NCBI GenBank assembly: GCA_963691655.1
Contig: CAVNUY010000082.1
Coordinates: 1 to 64,000, forward strand
Source: Toxonevra muliebris
Taxonomy: Eukaryota; Arthropoda; Insecta; Diptera; Pallopteridae
Length of the DNA stretch: 64,000 bases
Reading direction: 5' to 3'
Below are positions 12,601 to 24,200 of the stretch, one piece after another (the first letter of the stretch is position 1; each line of letters opens with the position of its first letter). Both the position numbers and the translations under genes were made by a program. Below the pieces are notes generated by a model. It saw only the letters and a program-made list of their open reading frames with translations. It searched no databases and had not been told where the DNA came from.

Positions 12601-13235
12601 TTTATAGTGTCGGGGACACCTTTTCTATAGGGGAGAAGACGTTTTATTCTGTCGCAGACACCTTTTCTATAGGGGAGAAGACGTTTTATAGTGTCGCAGA
12701 CACCTTTTCTATAGGAGAGAAGACGTTTTATAGTGTCGCAGACACCTTTTCTATAGGGGAGAAGACGTTTTATACTGTCGGAGACACCTTTTCTATAGGG
12801 GAGAGACGTTTTATACTGTCGCAGACACCTTTTCTATAGGGGAGAAGACGTTTTATACTGTCGCAGACACCTTTTCTATAGGGGAGAAGACGTTTTATAG
12901 TGTCGCAGACACCTTTTCTATAGGGGAGAAGACGTTTTATAGTGTCGGAGACACCTTTTCTATAGGAGAGAAGACGTTTTATAGTGTCGGAGACACCTTT
13001 TCTATAGGAGAGAAGACGTTTTATAGTGTCGGAGATACTTTTTCTATAGGAGAGAAGACGTTTTATAGTGTCGGAGACACCTTTTCTATAGGGGAGAAGA
13101 CGTTTTATACTGTCGCAGACACCATTACTATAGGAAAGAAGACGTTTTATAGTGTCGGAGACACCTTTTCTATAGGGGAGAAGACGTTTTATAGTGTCGG
13201 AGACACCTTTTCTATAGGGGAGAAGACGTTTTATA
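12525..13235 (+). repeat. Block duplicated from 9,250-9,960, copy 2
   Basis: This second copy carries GTCGGGGACACC near 12,610, the 41-bp monomer starting 12,804, GGAGATACTTTTTC at 13,031 and ACCATTACTA with GGAA near 13,115. The copies diverge after about 13,235, where copy 1 has C at positions 14 and 20 and copy 2 has G. Confidence 0.88.
12804..12844 (+). repeat. 41-bp monomer, copy of the one at 9,529
   Basis: The same single-A loss (GGGGAGAGACG) is seen. Apart from these two, I saw no 41-bp monomer of this form in the window. Confidence 0.93.
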
Positions 13236-13476
13236 GTGTCGGAGACACCTTTTCTATAGGGGAGAAGACGTTTTATAGTGTCGGAGACACATTTTCTATA
13301 GGGGAGAAGACGTTTTATAGTGTCGGAGACACCTTTTCTATAGGGGAGAAGACGTTTTATACTGTCGCAGACACCTTTTCTATAGGGGAGAAGACGTTTT
13401 ATACTGTCGCAGACACCTTTTCTATAGGGGAGAAGACGTTTTATACTGTCGCAGACACCTTTTCTATAGGGGAGAA

Positions 13477-14484
13477 GTCGTTTTATAGTGTCGGAGACAC
13501 CTTTTCTATAGGAGAGAAGACGTTTTATAGTGTCGGAGACACCTTTTCTATAGGGGAGAAGACGTTTTATAGTGTCGGAGACACCTTTTCTATAGGGGAG
13601 AAGACGTTTTATAGTGTCGGAGACACCTTTTCTATAGGGGAGAAGACGTTTTATACTGTCGCAGACACCTTTTCTATAGGGGAGAAGACGTTTTATACTG
13701 TCGCAGACACCTTTTCTATAGGGGAGAAGACGTTTTATACTGTCGCAGACACCTTTTCTATAGGGGAGAAGTCGTTTTATAGTGTCGGAGACACCTTTTC
13801 TATAGGAGAGAAGACGTTTTATACTGTCGCAGACACCATTACTATAGGAAAGAAGACGTTTTATACTGTCGCAGACACCTTTTCTATAGGGGAGAAGACG
13901 TTTTATACTGTCGCAGACACCTTTTCTATAGGGGAGAAGACGTTTTATACTGTCGCAGACACCTTTTCTATAGGGGAGAAGACGTTTTATAGTGTCGGAG
14001 ACACCTTTTCTATAGGGGAGAAGACGTTTTATACTGTCGCAGACACCATTACTATAGGAAAGAAGACGTTTTATACTGTCGCAGACACCTTTTCTATAGG
14101 GGAGAAGACGTTTTATACTGTCGGAGACACCTTTTCTATACGAGAGAAGACGTTTCATACTGTCGGAGACACCTTTTCTATACGAGAGAAGACGTTTTAT
14201 AGTGTCGGAGACACCTTTTCTATAGGGGAGAAGACGTTTTATAGTGTCGGAGACACATTTTCTATAGGGGAGAAGACGTTTTATAGTGTCGGAGACACCT
14301 TTTCTATAGGGGAGAAGACGTTTTATACTGTCGCAGACACCTTTTCTATAGGGGAGAAGACGTTTTATACTGTCGCAGACACCTTTTCTATAGGGGAGAA
14401 GACGTTTTATACTGTCGCAGACACCTTTTCTATAGGGGAGAAGTCGTTTTATAGTGTCGGAGACACCTTTTCTATAGGAGAGAA
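13477..14484 (+). repeat. GAAGTCG-marked local duplications
   Basis: Monomers starting AAGTCGTTTT (A4T) lie at 13,477, 13,771 and 14,443 (position of the GTCG), that is 7 and 16 monomers apart. Each follows three ACTGTCGC monomers and precedes a GGAG monomer, so the flanks were copied with the marker. One isolated A4T monomer is also present near 211. The CpG at 5-6 is kept, but the GAAGAC site is lost in these copies. Confidence 0.82.
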
Positions 14485-14692
14485 GACGTTTTATAGTGTC
14501 GGAGACACCTTTTCTATAGGGGAGAAGACGTTTTATAGTGTCGGAGACACCTTTTCTATAGGGGAGAAGACGTTTTATAGTGTCGGAGACACCTTTTCTA
14601 TAGGGGAGAAGACGTTTTATACTGTCGCAGACACCTTTTCTATAGGGGAGAAGACGTTTTATACTGTCGGAGACACCTTTTCTATAGGAGAG

Positions 14693-16155
14693 AAGACGTT
14701 TTATACTGTCGGAGACACCTTAAGACGTTTTATAGTGTCGGAGACACCTTAAGACGTTTTATAGTGTCGGAGACACCTTTTCTATAGGAGAGAAGACGTT
14801 TTATAGTGTCGGAGACACCTTTTCTATAGGAGAGAAGACGTTTTATAGTGTCGGAGACACCTTTACTATAGGGGAGAAGACGTTTTATAGTGTCGCAGAC
14901 ACCTTTTCTATAGGGGAGAAAACGTTTTATACTGTCGGAGACACCTTTTCTATACGAGAGAAGACGTTTTATACTGTCGGAGACACCTTTTCTATACGAG
15001 AGAAGATGTTTTATAGTGTCGGAGACACCTTTTCTATAGGGGAGAAGACGTTTTATAGTGTCGGAGACACCTTTTCTATAGGAGAGAAGACGTTTTATAG
15101 TGTCGGAGACACCTTTTCTATAGGGGAGAAGACGTTTTATAGTGTCGGAGACACCTTTTCTATAGGGGAGAAGACGTTTTATACTGTCGCAGACACCTTT
15201 TCTATAGGGGAGAAGACGTTTTATACTGTCGCAGACACCTTTTCTATAGGGGAGAAGACGTTTTATACTGTCGGAGACACCTTTTCTATAGGAGAGAAGA
15301 CGTTTTATACTGTCGGAGACACCTTTTCTATAGGAGAGAAGACGTTTTATACTGTCGGAGACACCTTAAGACGTTTTATAGTGTCGGAGACACCTTTTCT
15401 ATAGGAGAGAAGACGTTTTATAGTGTCGGAGACACCTTTTCTATAGGAGAGAAGACGTTTTATAGTGTCGGAGACACCTTTTCTATAGGGGAGAAGACGT
15501 TTTATAGTGTCGGAGACACCTTTTCTATAGGGGAGAAGACGTTTTATACTGTCGCAGACACCTTTTCTATAGGGGAGAAAACGTTTTATACTGTCGGAGA
15601 CACCTTTTCTATACGAGAGAAGACGTTTTATACTGTCGGAGACACCTTTTCTATACGAGAGAAGACGTTTTATACTGTCGGAGACACCTTAAGACGTTTT
15701 ATAGTGTCGGAGACACCTTAAGACGTTTTATAGTGTCGGAGACACCTTTTCTATAGGAGAGAAGACGTTTTATAGTGTCGGAGACACCTTTTCTATAGGG
15801 GAGAAGACGTTTTATAGTGTCGGAGACACCTTTTCTATAGGGGAGAAGACGTTTTATACTGTCGGAGACACCTTTTCTATAGGGGAGAAGACGTTTTATA
15901 CTGTCGGAGACACCTTTTCTATAGGGGAGAAGACGTTTTATACTGTCGCAGACACCTTTTCTATAGGGGAGAAGACGTTTTATACTGTCGGAGACACCTT
16001 TTCTATAGGGGAGAAGACGTTTTATACTGTCGCAGACACCTTTTCTATAGGGGAGAAGACGTTTTATACTGTCGGAGACACCTTTTCTATAGAAGAGAAG
16101 ACGTTTTATACTGTCGGAGACACCTTAAGACGTTTTATAGTGTCGGAGACACCTT
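14693..16155 (+). repeat. Truncated 29-bp monomers, first cluster
   Basis: Seven monomers end after ACACCTT and run straight into AAGACG, deleting the 13 bases of positions 30-42. The last base before each junction is 14,721, 14,750, 15,367, 15,690, 15,719, 16,126 and 16,155. Three pairs are back to back, so each pair holds two consecutive short monomers. The junction creates CTTAAG, a palindrome absent from the normal monomer. Each removes 13 bp and so shifts the reading frame. Confidence 0.95.
15006..16155 (+). repeat. Duplicated block with AGATGTTTT marker, copy 1
   Basis: A CpG-to-TpG change gives AGAAGATGTTTTATAG at about 15,003. It is followed by AGTGTCGG monomers, two ACTGTCGC monomers, then GGAG monomers and a 29-bp monomer ending at 15,367. 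The same order is found from 18,343 to 18,746 with one extra 42-bp monomer. The ATG created here is a substitution in the repeat and not evidence of a start codon. Confidence 0.88.
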
Positions 16156-18342
16156 AAGACGTTTTATAGTGTCGGAGACACCTTTTCTATAGGAGAGAAG
16201 ACGTTTTATAGTGTCGGAGACACCTTTTCTATAGGAGAGAAGACGTTTTATAGTGTCGGAGACACCTTTACTATAGGGGAGAAGACGTTTTATAGTGTCG
16301 CAGACACCTTTTCTATAGGGGAGAAGACGTTTTATACTGTCGCAGACACCTTTTCTATAGGGGAGAAAACGTTTTATACTGTCGGAGACACCTTTTCTAT
16401 ACGAGAGAAGACGTTTTATACTGTCGGAGACACCTTTTATATAGGGGAGAAGACGTTTTATACTGTCGCAGACACCTTTTCTATAGGGGAGAAGACGTTT
16501 TATACTGTCGGAGACACATTTTCTATAGGGGAGAAGACGTTTTATAGTGTCGGAGACACCTTTTCTATAGGGGAGAAGACGTTTTATAGTGTCGCAGACA
16601 CCTTTTCTATAGGGGAGAAGACGTTTTATAGTGTCGGAGACACCTTTTCTATAGGAGAGAAGACGTTTTATAGTGTCGGAGACACCTTTTCTATAGGGGA
16701 GAAGACGTTTTATACTGTCGGAGACACCTTTTATATAGGGGAGAAGACGTTTTATACTGTCGCAGACACCTTTTCTATAGGGGAGAAGACGTTTTATACT
16801 GTCGGAGACACATTTTCTATAGGGGAGAAGACGTTTTATACTGTCGGAGACACATTTTCTATAGGGGAGAAGACGTTTTATAGTGTCGGAGACACCTTTT
16901 CTATAGGAGAGAAGACGTTTTATAGTGTCGGAGACACCTTTTCTATAGGGGAGAAGACGTTTTATAGTGTCGCAGACACCTTTTCTATAGGGGAGAAAAC
17001 GTTTTATACTGTCGGAGACACCTTTTCTATACGAGAGAAGACGTTTTATAGTGTCGGAGACACCTTTTCTATAGGGGAGAAGACGTTTTATAGTGTCGGA
17101 GACACCTTTTCTATAGGGGAGAAGACGTTTTATACTGTCGCAGACACCTTTTCTATAGGGGAGAAGACGTTTTATACTGTCGCAGACACCTTTTCTATAG
17201 GGGAGAAGACGTTTTATACTGTCGGAGACACATTTTCTATAGGGGAGAAGACGTTTTATAGTGTCGGAGACACCTTTTCTATAGGGGAGAAGACGTTTTA
17301 TACTGTCGCAGACACCATTACTATAGGGGAGAAGACGTTTTATAGTGTCGCAGACACCTTTTCTATAGGGGAGAAGACGTTTTATAGTGTCGGAGACACC
17401 TTTTCTATAGGGGAGAAGACGTTATATACTGTCGGAGACACCTTTTCTATACGAGAGAAGACGTTTTATACTGTCGGAGACACCTTTTCTATAGGGGAGC
17501 AGACGTTTTATAGTGTCGAAGACACCTTTTCTATAGGGGAGAAGACGTTTTATACTGTCGCAGACACCTTTTCTATAGGGGAGAAGACGTTTTATACTGT
17601 CGGAGACACATTTTCTATACGAGAGAAGACGTTTTATAGTGTCGGAGACACCTTTTCTATAGGGGAGAAGACGTTTTATAGTGTCGGAGACACCTTTTCT
17701 ATAGGGGAGAAGACGTTTTATACTGTCGCAGACACCTTTTCTATAGGGGAGAAGACGTTTTATACTGTCGGAGACACATTTTCTATAGGGGAGAAGACGT
17801 TTTATAGTGTCGGAGACACCTTTTCTATAGGGGAGAAGACGTTTTATACTGTCGCAGACACCATTACTATAGGGGAGAAGACGTTTTATAGTGTCGCAGA
17901 CACCTTTTCTATAGGGGAGCAGACGTTTTATAGTGTCGGAGACACCTTTTCTATAGGGGAAAAGACGTTTTATAGTGTCGGAGACACCTTTTCTATAGGG
18001 GAGAAGACGTTTTATACTGTCGCAGACACCTTTTCTATAGGGGAGAAGACGTTTTATACTGTCGGAGACACCTTTTCTATACGAGAGAAGACGTTTTATA
18101 GTGTCGGAGACACCTTTTCTATAGGAGAGAAGACGTTTTATAGTGTCGGAGACACCTTTTCTATAGGAGAGAAGACGTTTTATAGTGTCGGAGACACCTT
18201 TACTATAGGGGAGAAGACGTTTTATAGTGTCGCAGACACCTTTTCTATAGGGGAGAAAACGTTTTATACTGTCGGAGACACCTTTTCTATACGAGAGAAG
18301 ACGTTTTATACTGTCGGAGACACCTTTTCTATACGAGAGAAG

Positions 18343-18783
18343 ATGTTTTATAGTGTCGGAGACACCTTTTCTATAGGGGAGAAGACGTTTTATAGTGTCG
18401 GAGACACCTTTTCTATAGGGGAGAAGACGTTTTATAGTGTCGGAGACACCTTTTCTATAGGAGAGAAGACGTTTTATAGTGTCGGAGACACCTTTTCTAT
18501 AGGGGAGAAGACGTTTTATAGTGTCGGAGACACCTTTTCTATAGGGGAGAAGACGTTTTATACTGTCGCAGACACCTTTTCTATAGGGGAGAAGACGTTT
18601 TATACTGTCGCAGACACCTTTTCTATAGGGGAGAAGACGTTTTATACTGTCGGAGACACCTTTTCTATAGGAGAGAAGACGTTTTATACTGTCGGAGACA
18701 CCTTTTCTATAGGAGAGAAGACGTTTTATACTGTCGGAGACACCTTAAGACGTTTTATAGTGTCGGAGACACCTTTTCTATAG
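18343..18783 (+). repeat. Duplicated block with AGATGTTTT marker, copy 2
   Basis: This copy lies 3,337 bp after copy 1 at its left marker and 3,379 bp after it at the 29-bp monomer (15,367 against 18,746). The difference is exactly one monomer. The 3,379 bp decompose as 77 monomers of 42 bp plus five of 29 bp, matching the five short junctions I counted in that interval. Confidence 0.88.
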
Positions 18784-19969
18784 GAGAGAAGACGTTTTAT
18801 AGTGTCGGAGACACCTTTTCTATAGGAGAGAAGACGTTTTATAGTGTCGGAGACACCTTTTCTATAGGGGAGAAGACGTTTTATAGTGTCGGAGACACCT
18901 TTTCTATAGGGGAGAAGACGTTTTATACTGTCGCAGACACCTTTTCTATAGGGGAGAAGACGTTTTATACTGTCGGAGACACCTTTTCTATAGGGGAGAA
19001 GACGTTTTATAGTGTCGGAGACACCTTTTCTATAGGGGAGAAGACGTTTTATACTGTCGGAGACACCTTTTCTATAGGGGAGAAGACGTTTTATACTGTC
19101 GCAGACACCTTTTCTATAGGGGAGAAGACGTTTTATACTGTCGGAGACACCTTTTCTATAGGAGAGAAGACGTTTTATACTGTCGGAGACACCTTAAGAC
19201 GTTTTATAGTGTCGGAGACACCTTTTCTATAGGAGAGAAGACGTTTTATAGTGTCGGAGACACCTTTTCTATAGGAGAGAAGACGTTTTATAGTGTCGGA
19301 GACACCTTTACTATAGGGGAGAAGACGTTTTATAGTGTCGCAGACACCTTTTCTATAGGGGAGAAGACGTTTTATACTGTCGGAGACACCTTTTCTATAG
19401 GAGAGAAGACGTTTTATACTGTCGGAGACACCTTAAGACGTTTTATACTGTCGGAGACACCTTTTCTATACGAGAGAAGACGTTTTATACTGTCGGAGAC
19501 ACCTTTTCTATACGAGAGAAGACGTTTTATACTGTCGGAGACACCTTAAGACGTTTTATAGTGTCGGAGACACCTTAAGACGTTTTATAGTGTCGGAGAC
19601 ACCTTTTCTATAGGAGAGAAGACGTTTTATAGTGTCGGAGACACCTTTTCTATAGGGGAGAAGACGTTTTATAGTGTCGGAGACACCTTTTCTATAGGGG
19701 AGAAGACGTTTTATACTGTCGGAGACACCTTTTCTATAGGGGAGAAGACGTTTTATACTGTCGCAGACACCTTTTCTATAGGGGAGAAGACGTTTTATAC
19801 TGTCGGAGACACCTTTTCTATAGGGGAGAAGACGTTTTATACTGTCGCAGACACCTTTTCTATAGGGGAGAAGACGTTTTATACTGTCGGAGACACCTTT
19901 TCTATAGGAGAGAAGACGTTTTATACTGTCGGAGACACCTTAAGACGTTTTATAGTGTCGGAGACACCT
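18718..19969 (+). repeat. Truncated 29-bp monomers, second cluster
   Basis: Six more CTTAAG junctions have their last base before the join at 18,746, 19,195, 19,434, 19,547, 19,576 and 19,941. One pair (19,547 and 19,576) is back to back. After 19,941 I saw no further 29-bp monomer up to the window end, and none before 14,693. Confidence 0.94.
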
Positions 19970-21299
19970 TTTCTATAGGAGAGAAGACGTTTTATAGTGT
20001 CGGAGACACCTTTTCTATAGGAGAGAAGACGTTTTATAGTGTCGGAGACACCTTTACTATAGGGGAGAAGACGTTTTATAGTGTCGCAGACACCTTTTCT
20101 ATAGGGGAGAAGACGTTTTATACTGTCGCAGACACCTTTTCTATAGGGGAGAAAACGTTTTATACTGTCGGAGACACCTTTTCTATACGAGAGAAGACGT
20201 TTTATACTGTCGGAGACACCTTTTATATAGGGGAGAAGACGTTTTATACTGTCGGAGACACATTTTCTATAGGGGAGAAGACGTTTTATAGTGTCGGAGA
20301 CACCTTTTCTATAGGGGAGAAGACGTTTTATAGTGTCGCAGACACCTTTTCTATAGGGGAGAAGACGTTTTATAGTGTCGGAGACACCTTTTCTATAGGA
20401 GAGAAGACGTTTTATAGTGTCGGAGACACCTTTTCTATAGGGGAGAAGACGTTTTATACTGTCGGAGACACCTTTTATATAGGGGAGAAGACGTTTTATA
20501 GTGTCGGAGACACATTTTCTATAGGGGAGAAGACGTTTTATAGTGTCGGAGACACCTTTTCTATAGGGGAGAAGACGTTTTATACTGTCGGAGACACATT
20601 TTCTATAGGGGAGAAGACGTTTTATACTGTCGGAGACACATTTTCTATAGGGGAGAAGACGTTTTATAGTGTCGGAGACACCTTTTCTATAGGAGAGAAG
20701 ACGTTTTATAGTGTCGGAGACACCTTTTCTATAGGGGAGCAGACGTTTTATAGTGTCGAAGACACCTTTTCTATAGGGGAGAAGACGTTTTATACTGTCG
20801 CAGACACCTTTTCTATAGGGGAGAAGACGTTTTATACTGTCGGAGACACATTTTCTATACGAGAGAAGACGTTTTATAGTGTCGCAGACACCTTTTCTAT
20901 AGGGGAGAAAACGTTTTATACTGTCGGAGACACCTTTTCTATACGAGAGAAGACGTTTTATAGTGTCGGAGACACCTTTTCTATAGGGGAGAAGACGTTT
21001 TATAGTGTCGGAGACACCTTTTCTATAGGGGAGAAGACGTTTTATACTGTCGCAGACACCTTTTCTATAGGGGAGAAGACGTTTTATACTGTCGCAGACA
21101 CCTTTTCTATAGGGGAGAAGACGTTTTATACTGTCGGAGACACATTTTCTATAGGGGAGAAGACGTTTTATAGTGTCGGAGACACCTTTTCTATAGGGGA
21201 GAAGACGTTTTATACTGTCGCAGACACCATTACTATAGGGGAGAAGACGTTTTATAGTGTCGCAGACACCTTTTCTATAGGGGAGAAGACGTTTTATAG

Positions 21300-24200
21300 T
21301 GTCGGAGACACCTTTTCTATAGGGGAGAAGACGTTATATACTGTCGGAGACACCTTTTCTATACGAGAGAAGACGTTTTATACTGTCGGAGACACCTTTT
21401 CTATAGGGGAGCAGACGTTTTATAGTGTCGAAGACACCTTTTCTATAGGGGAGAAGACGTTTTATACTGTCGCAGACACCTTTTCTATAGGGGAGAAGAC
21501 GTTTTATACTGTCGGAGACACATTTTCTATACGAGAGAAGACGTTTTATAGTGTCGGAGACACCTTTTCTATAGGGGAGAAGACGTTTTATAGTGTCGGA
21601 GACACCTTTTCTATAGGGGAGAAGACGTTTTATACTGTCGCAGACACCTTTTCTATAGGGGAGAAGACGTTTTATACTGTCGCAGACACCATTACTATAG
21701 GGGAGAAGACGTTTTATAGTGTCGCAGACACCTTTTCTATAGGGGAGCAGACGTTTTATAGTGTCGGAGACACCTTTTCTATAGGGGAAAAGACGTTTTA
21801 TAGTGTCGGAGACACCTTTTCTATAGGGGAGAAGACGTTTTATACTGTCGCAGACACCTTTTCTATAGGGGAGAAGACGTTTTATACTGTCGGAGACACC
21901 TTTTCTATACGAGAGAAGACGTTTTGTACTGTCGGAGACACCTTTTCTATAGGGGAGCAGACGTTTTATAGTGTCGGAGACACCTTTTCTATAGGGGAGA
22001 AGACGTTTTATAGTGTCGGAGACACCTTTTCTATAGGGGAGAAGACGTTTTATACTGTCGCAGACACCTTTTCTATAGGGGAGAAGACGTTTTATACTGT
22101 CGGAGACACCTTTTCTATAGGAGAGAAGACGTTTTATAGTGTCGGAGACACCTTTTCTATAGGGGAGAAGACGTTTTATACTGTCGCAGACACCATTACT
22201 ATAGGGGAGAAGACGTTTTATAGTGTCGCAGACACCTTTTCTATAGGGGAGAAGACGTTTTATAGTGTCGGAGACACCTTTTCTATAGGGGAGAAGACGT
22301 TATATACTGTCGGAGACACCTTTTCTATACGAGAGAAGACGTTTTATACTGTCGGAGACACCTTTTCTATAGGGGAGCAGACGTTTTATAGTGTCGAAGA
22401 CACCTTTTCTATAGGGGAGAAGACGTTTTATACTGTCGCAGACACCTTTTCTATAGGGGAGAAGACGTTTTATACTGTCGGAGACACATTTTCTATACGA
22501 GAGAAGACGTTTTATAGTGTCGGAGACACCTTTTCTATAGGGGAGAAGACGTTTTATAGTGTCGGAGACACCTTTTCTATAGGGGAGAAGACGTTTTATA
22601 CTGTCGCAGACACCTTTTCTATAGGGGAGAAGACGTTTTATACTGTCGGAGACACATTTTCTATAGGGGAGAAGACGTTTTATAGTGTCGGAGACACCTT
22701 TTCTATAGGGGAGAAGACGTTTTATACTGTCGCAGACACCATTACTATAGGGGAGAAGACGTTTTATAGTGTCGCAGACACCTTTTCTATAGGGGAGAAG
22801 ACGTTTTATAGTGTCGGAGACACCTTTTCTATAGGGGAGAAGACGTTTTATACTGTCGCAGACACCTTTTCTATAGGGGAGAAGACGTTTTATACTGTCG
22901 GAGACACCTTTTCTATACGAGAGAAGACGTTTTGTACTGTCGGAGACACCTTTTCTATAGGGGAGCAGACGTTTTATAGTGTCGGAGACACCTTTTCTAT
23001 AGGGGAGAAGACGTTTTATAGTGTCGGAGACACCTTTTCTATAGGGGAGAAGACGTTTTATACTGTCGGAGACACATTTTATATAGGGGAGAAGACGTTT
23101 TATAGTGTCGGAGACACCTTTTCTATAGGGGAGAAGACGTTTTATAGTGTCGCAGACACCTTTTCTATAGGGGAGAAGACGTTTTATACTGTCGGAGACA
23201 CCTTTTCTATACGAGAGAAGACGTTTTGTACTGTCGGAGACACCTTTTCTATAGGGGAGCAGACGTTTTATAGTGTCGGAGACACCTTTTCTATAGGGGA
23301 GAAGACGTTTTATAGTGTCGGAGACACCTTTTCTATAGGGGAGAAGACGTTTTATACTGTCGCAGACACCTTTTCTATAGGGGAGAAGACGTTTTATACT
23401 GTCGGAGACACCTTTTCTATAGGAGAGAAGACGTTTTATAGTGTCGGAGATACCTTTTCTATAGGAGAGAAGACGTTTTATAGTGTCGGAGACACCTTTT
23501 CTATAGGAGAGAAGACGTTTTATACTGTCGCAGACACCTTTTCTATAGGGGAGAAGACGTTTTATACTGTCGGAGACACCTTTTCTATACGAGAGAAGAC
23601 GTTTTATACTGTCGGAGACACCTTTTCTATAGGAGAGAAGACGTTTTATAGTGTCGGAGACACCTTTACTATAGGGGAGAAGACGTTTTGTAGTGTCGCA
23701 GACACCTTTTCTATAGGGGAGAAGACGTTTTATACTGTCGCAGACACCTTTTCTATAGGGGAGAAAACGTTTTATACTGTCGGAGACACCTTTTCTATAG
23801 GGGAGAAGACGTTTTATACTGTCGCAGACACCTTTTCTATAGGGGAGAAGACGTTTTATAGTGTCGGAGACACCTTTTCTATAGGAGAGAAGACGTTTTA
23901 TACTGTCGCAGACACCTTTTCTATAGGGGAGAAGACGTTTTATACTGTCGGAGACACCTTTTCTATACGAGAGAAGACGTTTTATAGTGTCGGAGACACC
24001 TTTTCTATAGGGGAGAAGACGTTATATACTGTCGGAGACACCTTTTCTATACGAGAGAAGACGTTTTATACTGTCGGAGACACCTTTTCTATAGGGGAGC
24101 AGACGTTTTATAGTGTCGGAGACACCTTTTCTATAGGGGAGAAGACGTTTTATAGTGTCGGAGACACCTTTTCTATAGGGGAGAAGACGTTTTATACTGT

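Larger units (their letters stand above)
17461..22410 (+). repeat. GGGGAGCAGACG / GTCGAAGAC marker copies
   Basis: A monomer with GGGGAGCAGACG (A2C at the junction) followed by GTCGAAGAC (G20A) occurs at about 17,491, 20,731, 21,403 and 22,369. Spacings are 3,240, 672 (16 monomers) and 966 (23 monomers). Flanking CGAG, T9A and ACACATTTTC monomers recur with it. Monomers with GAGCAGACG but GTCGGAGAC appear around 21,957, 22,974, 23,259 and later, so the two substitutions are separable. Confidence 0.8.

Noticed and set aside
12770..14158. A 462-codon open frame on the minus strand, with a similar 166-codon frame at 40,127-40,627
   Set aside because: Both are pure 14-residue repeats read from the satellite, ended by a 41-bp monomer or a one-base insertion. 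There is no unique sequence, ribosome site, splice signal or domain.
15006..15404. Plus-strand open frame starting at an ATG, repeated at 18,343-18,783
   Set aside because: The ATG is a CpG-to-TpG change in one monomer, and the frame shifts at a 29-bp truncated monomer. It is repeat only.
14693..19969. The CTTAAG junctions as transposon insertion or target-site scars
   Set aside because: Nothing is inserted and no target duplication is seen. A simple 13-bp deletion accounts for all 13 junctions.
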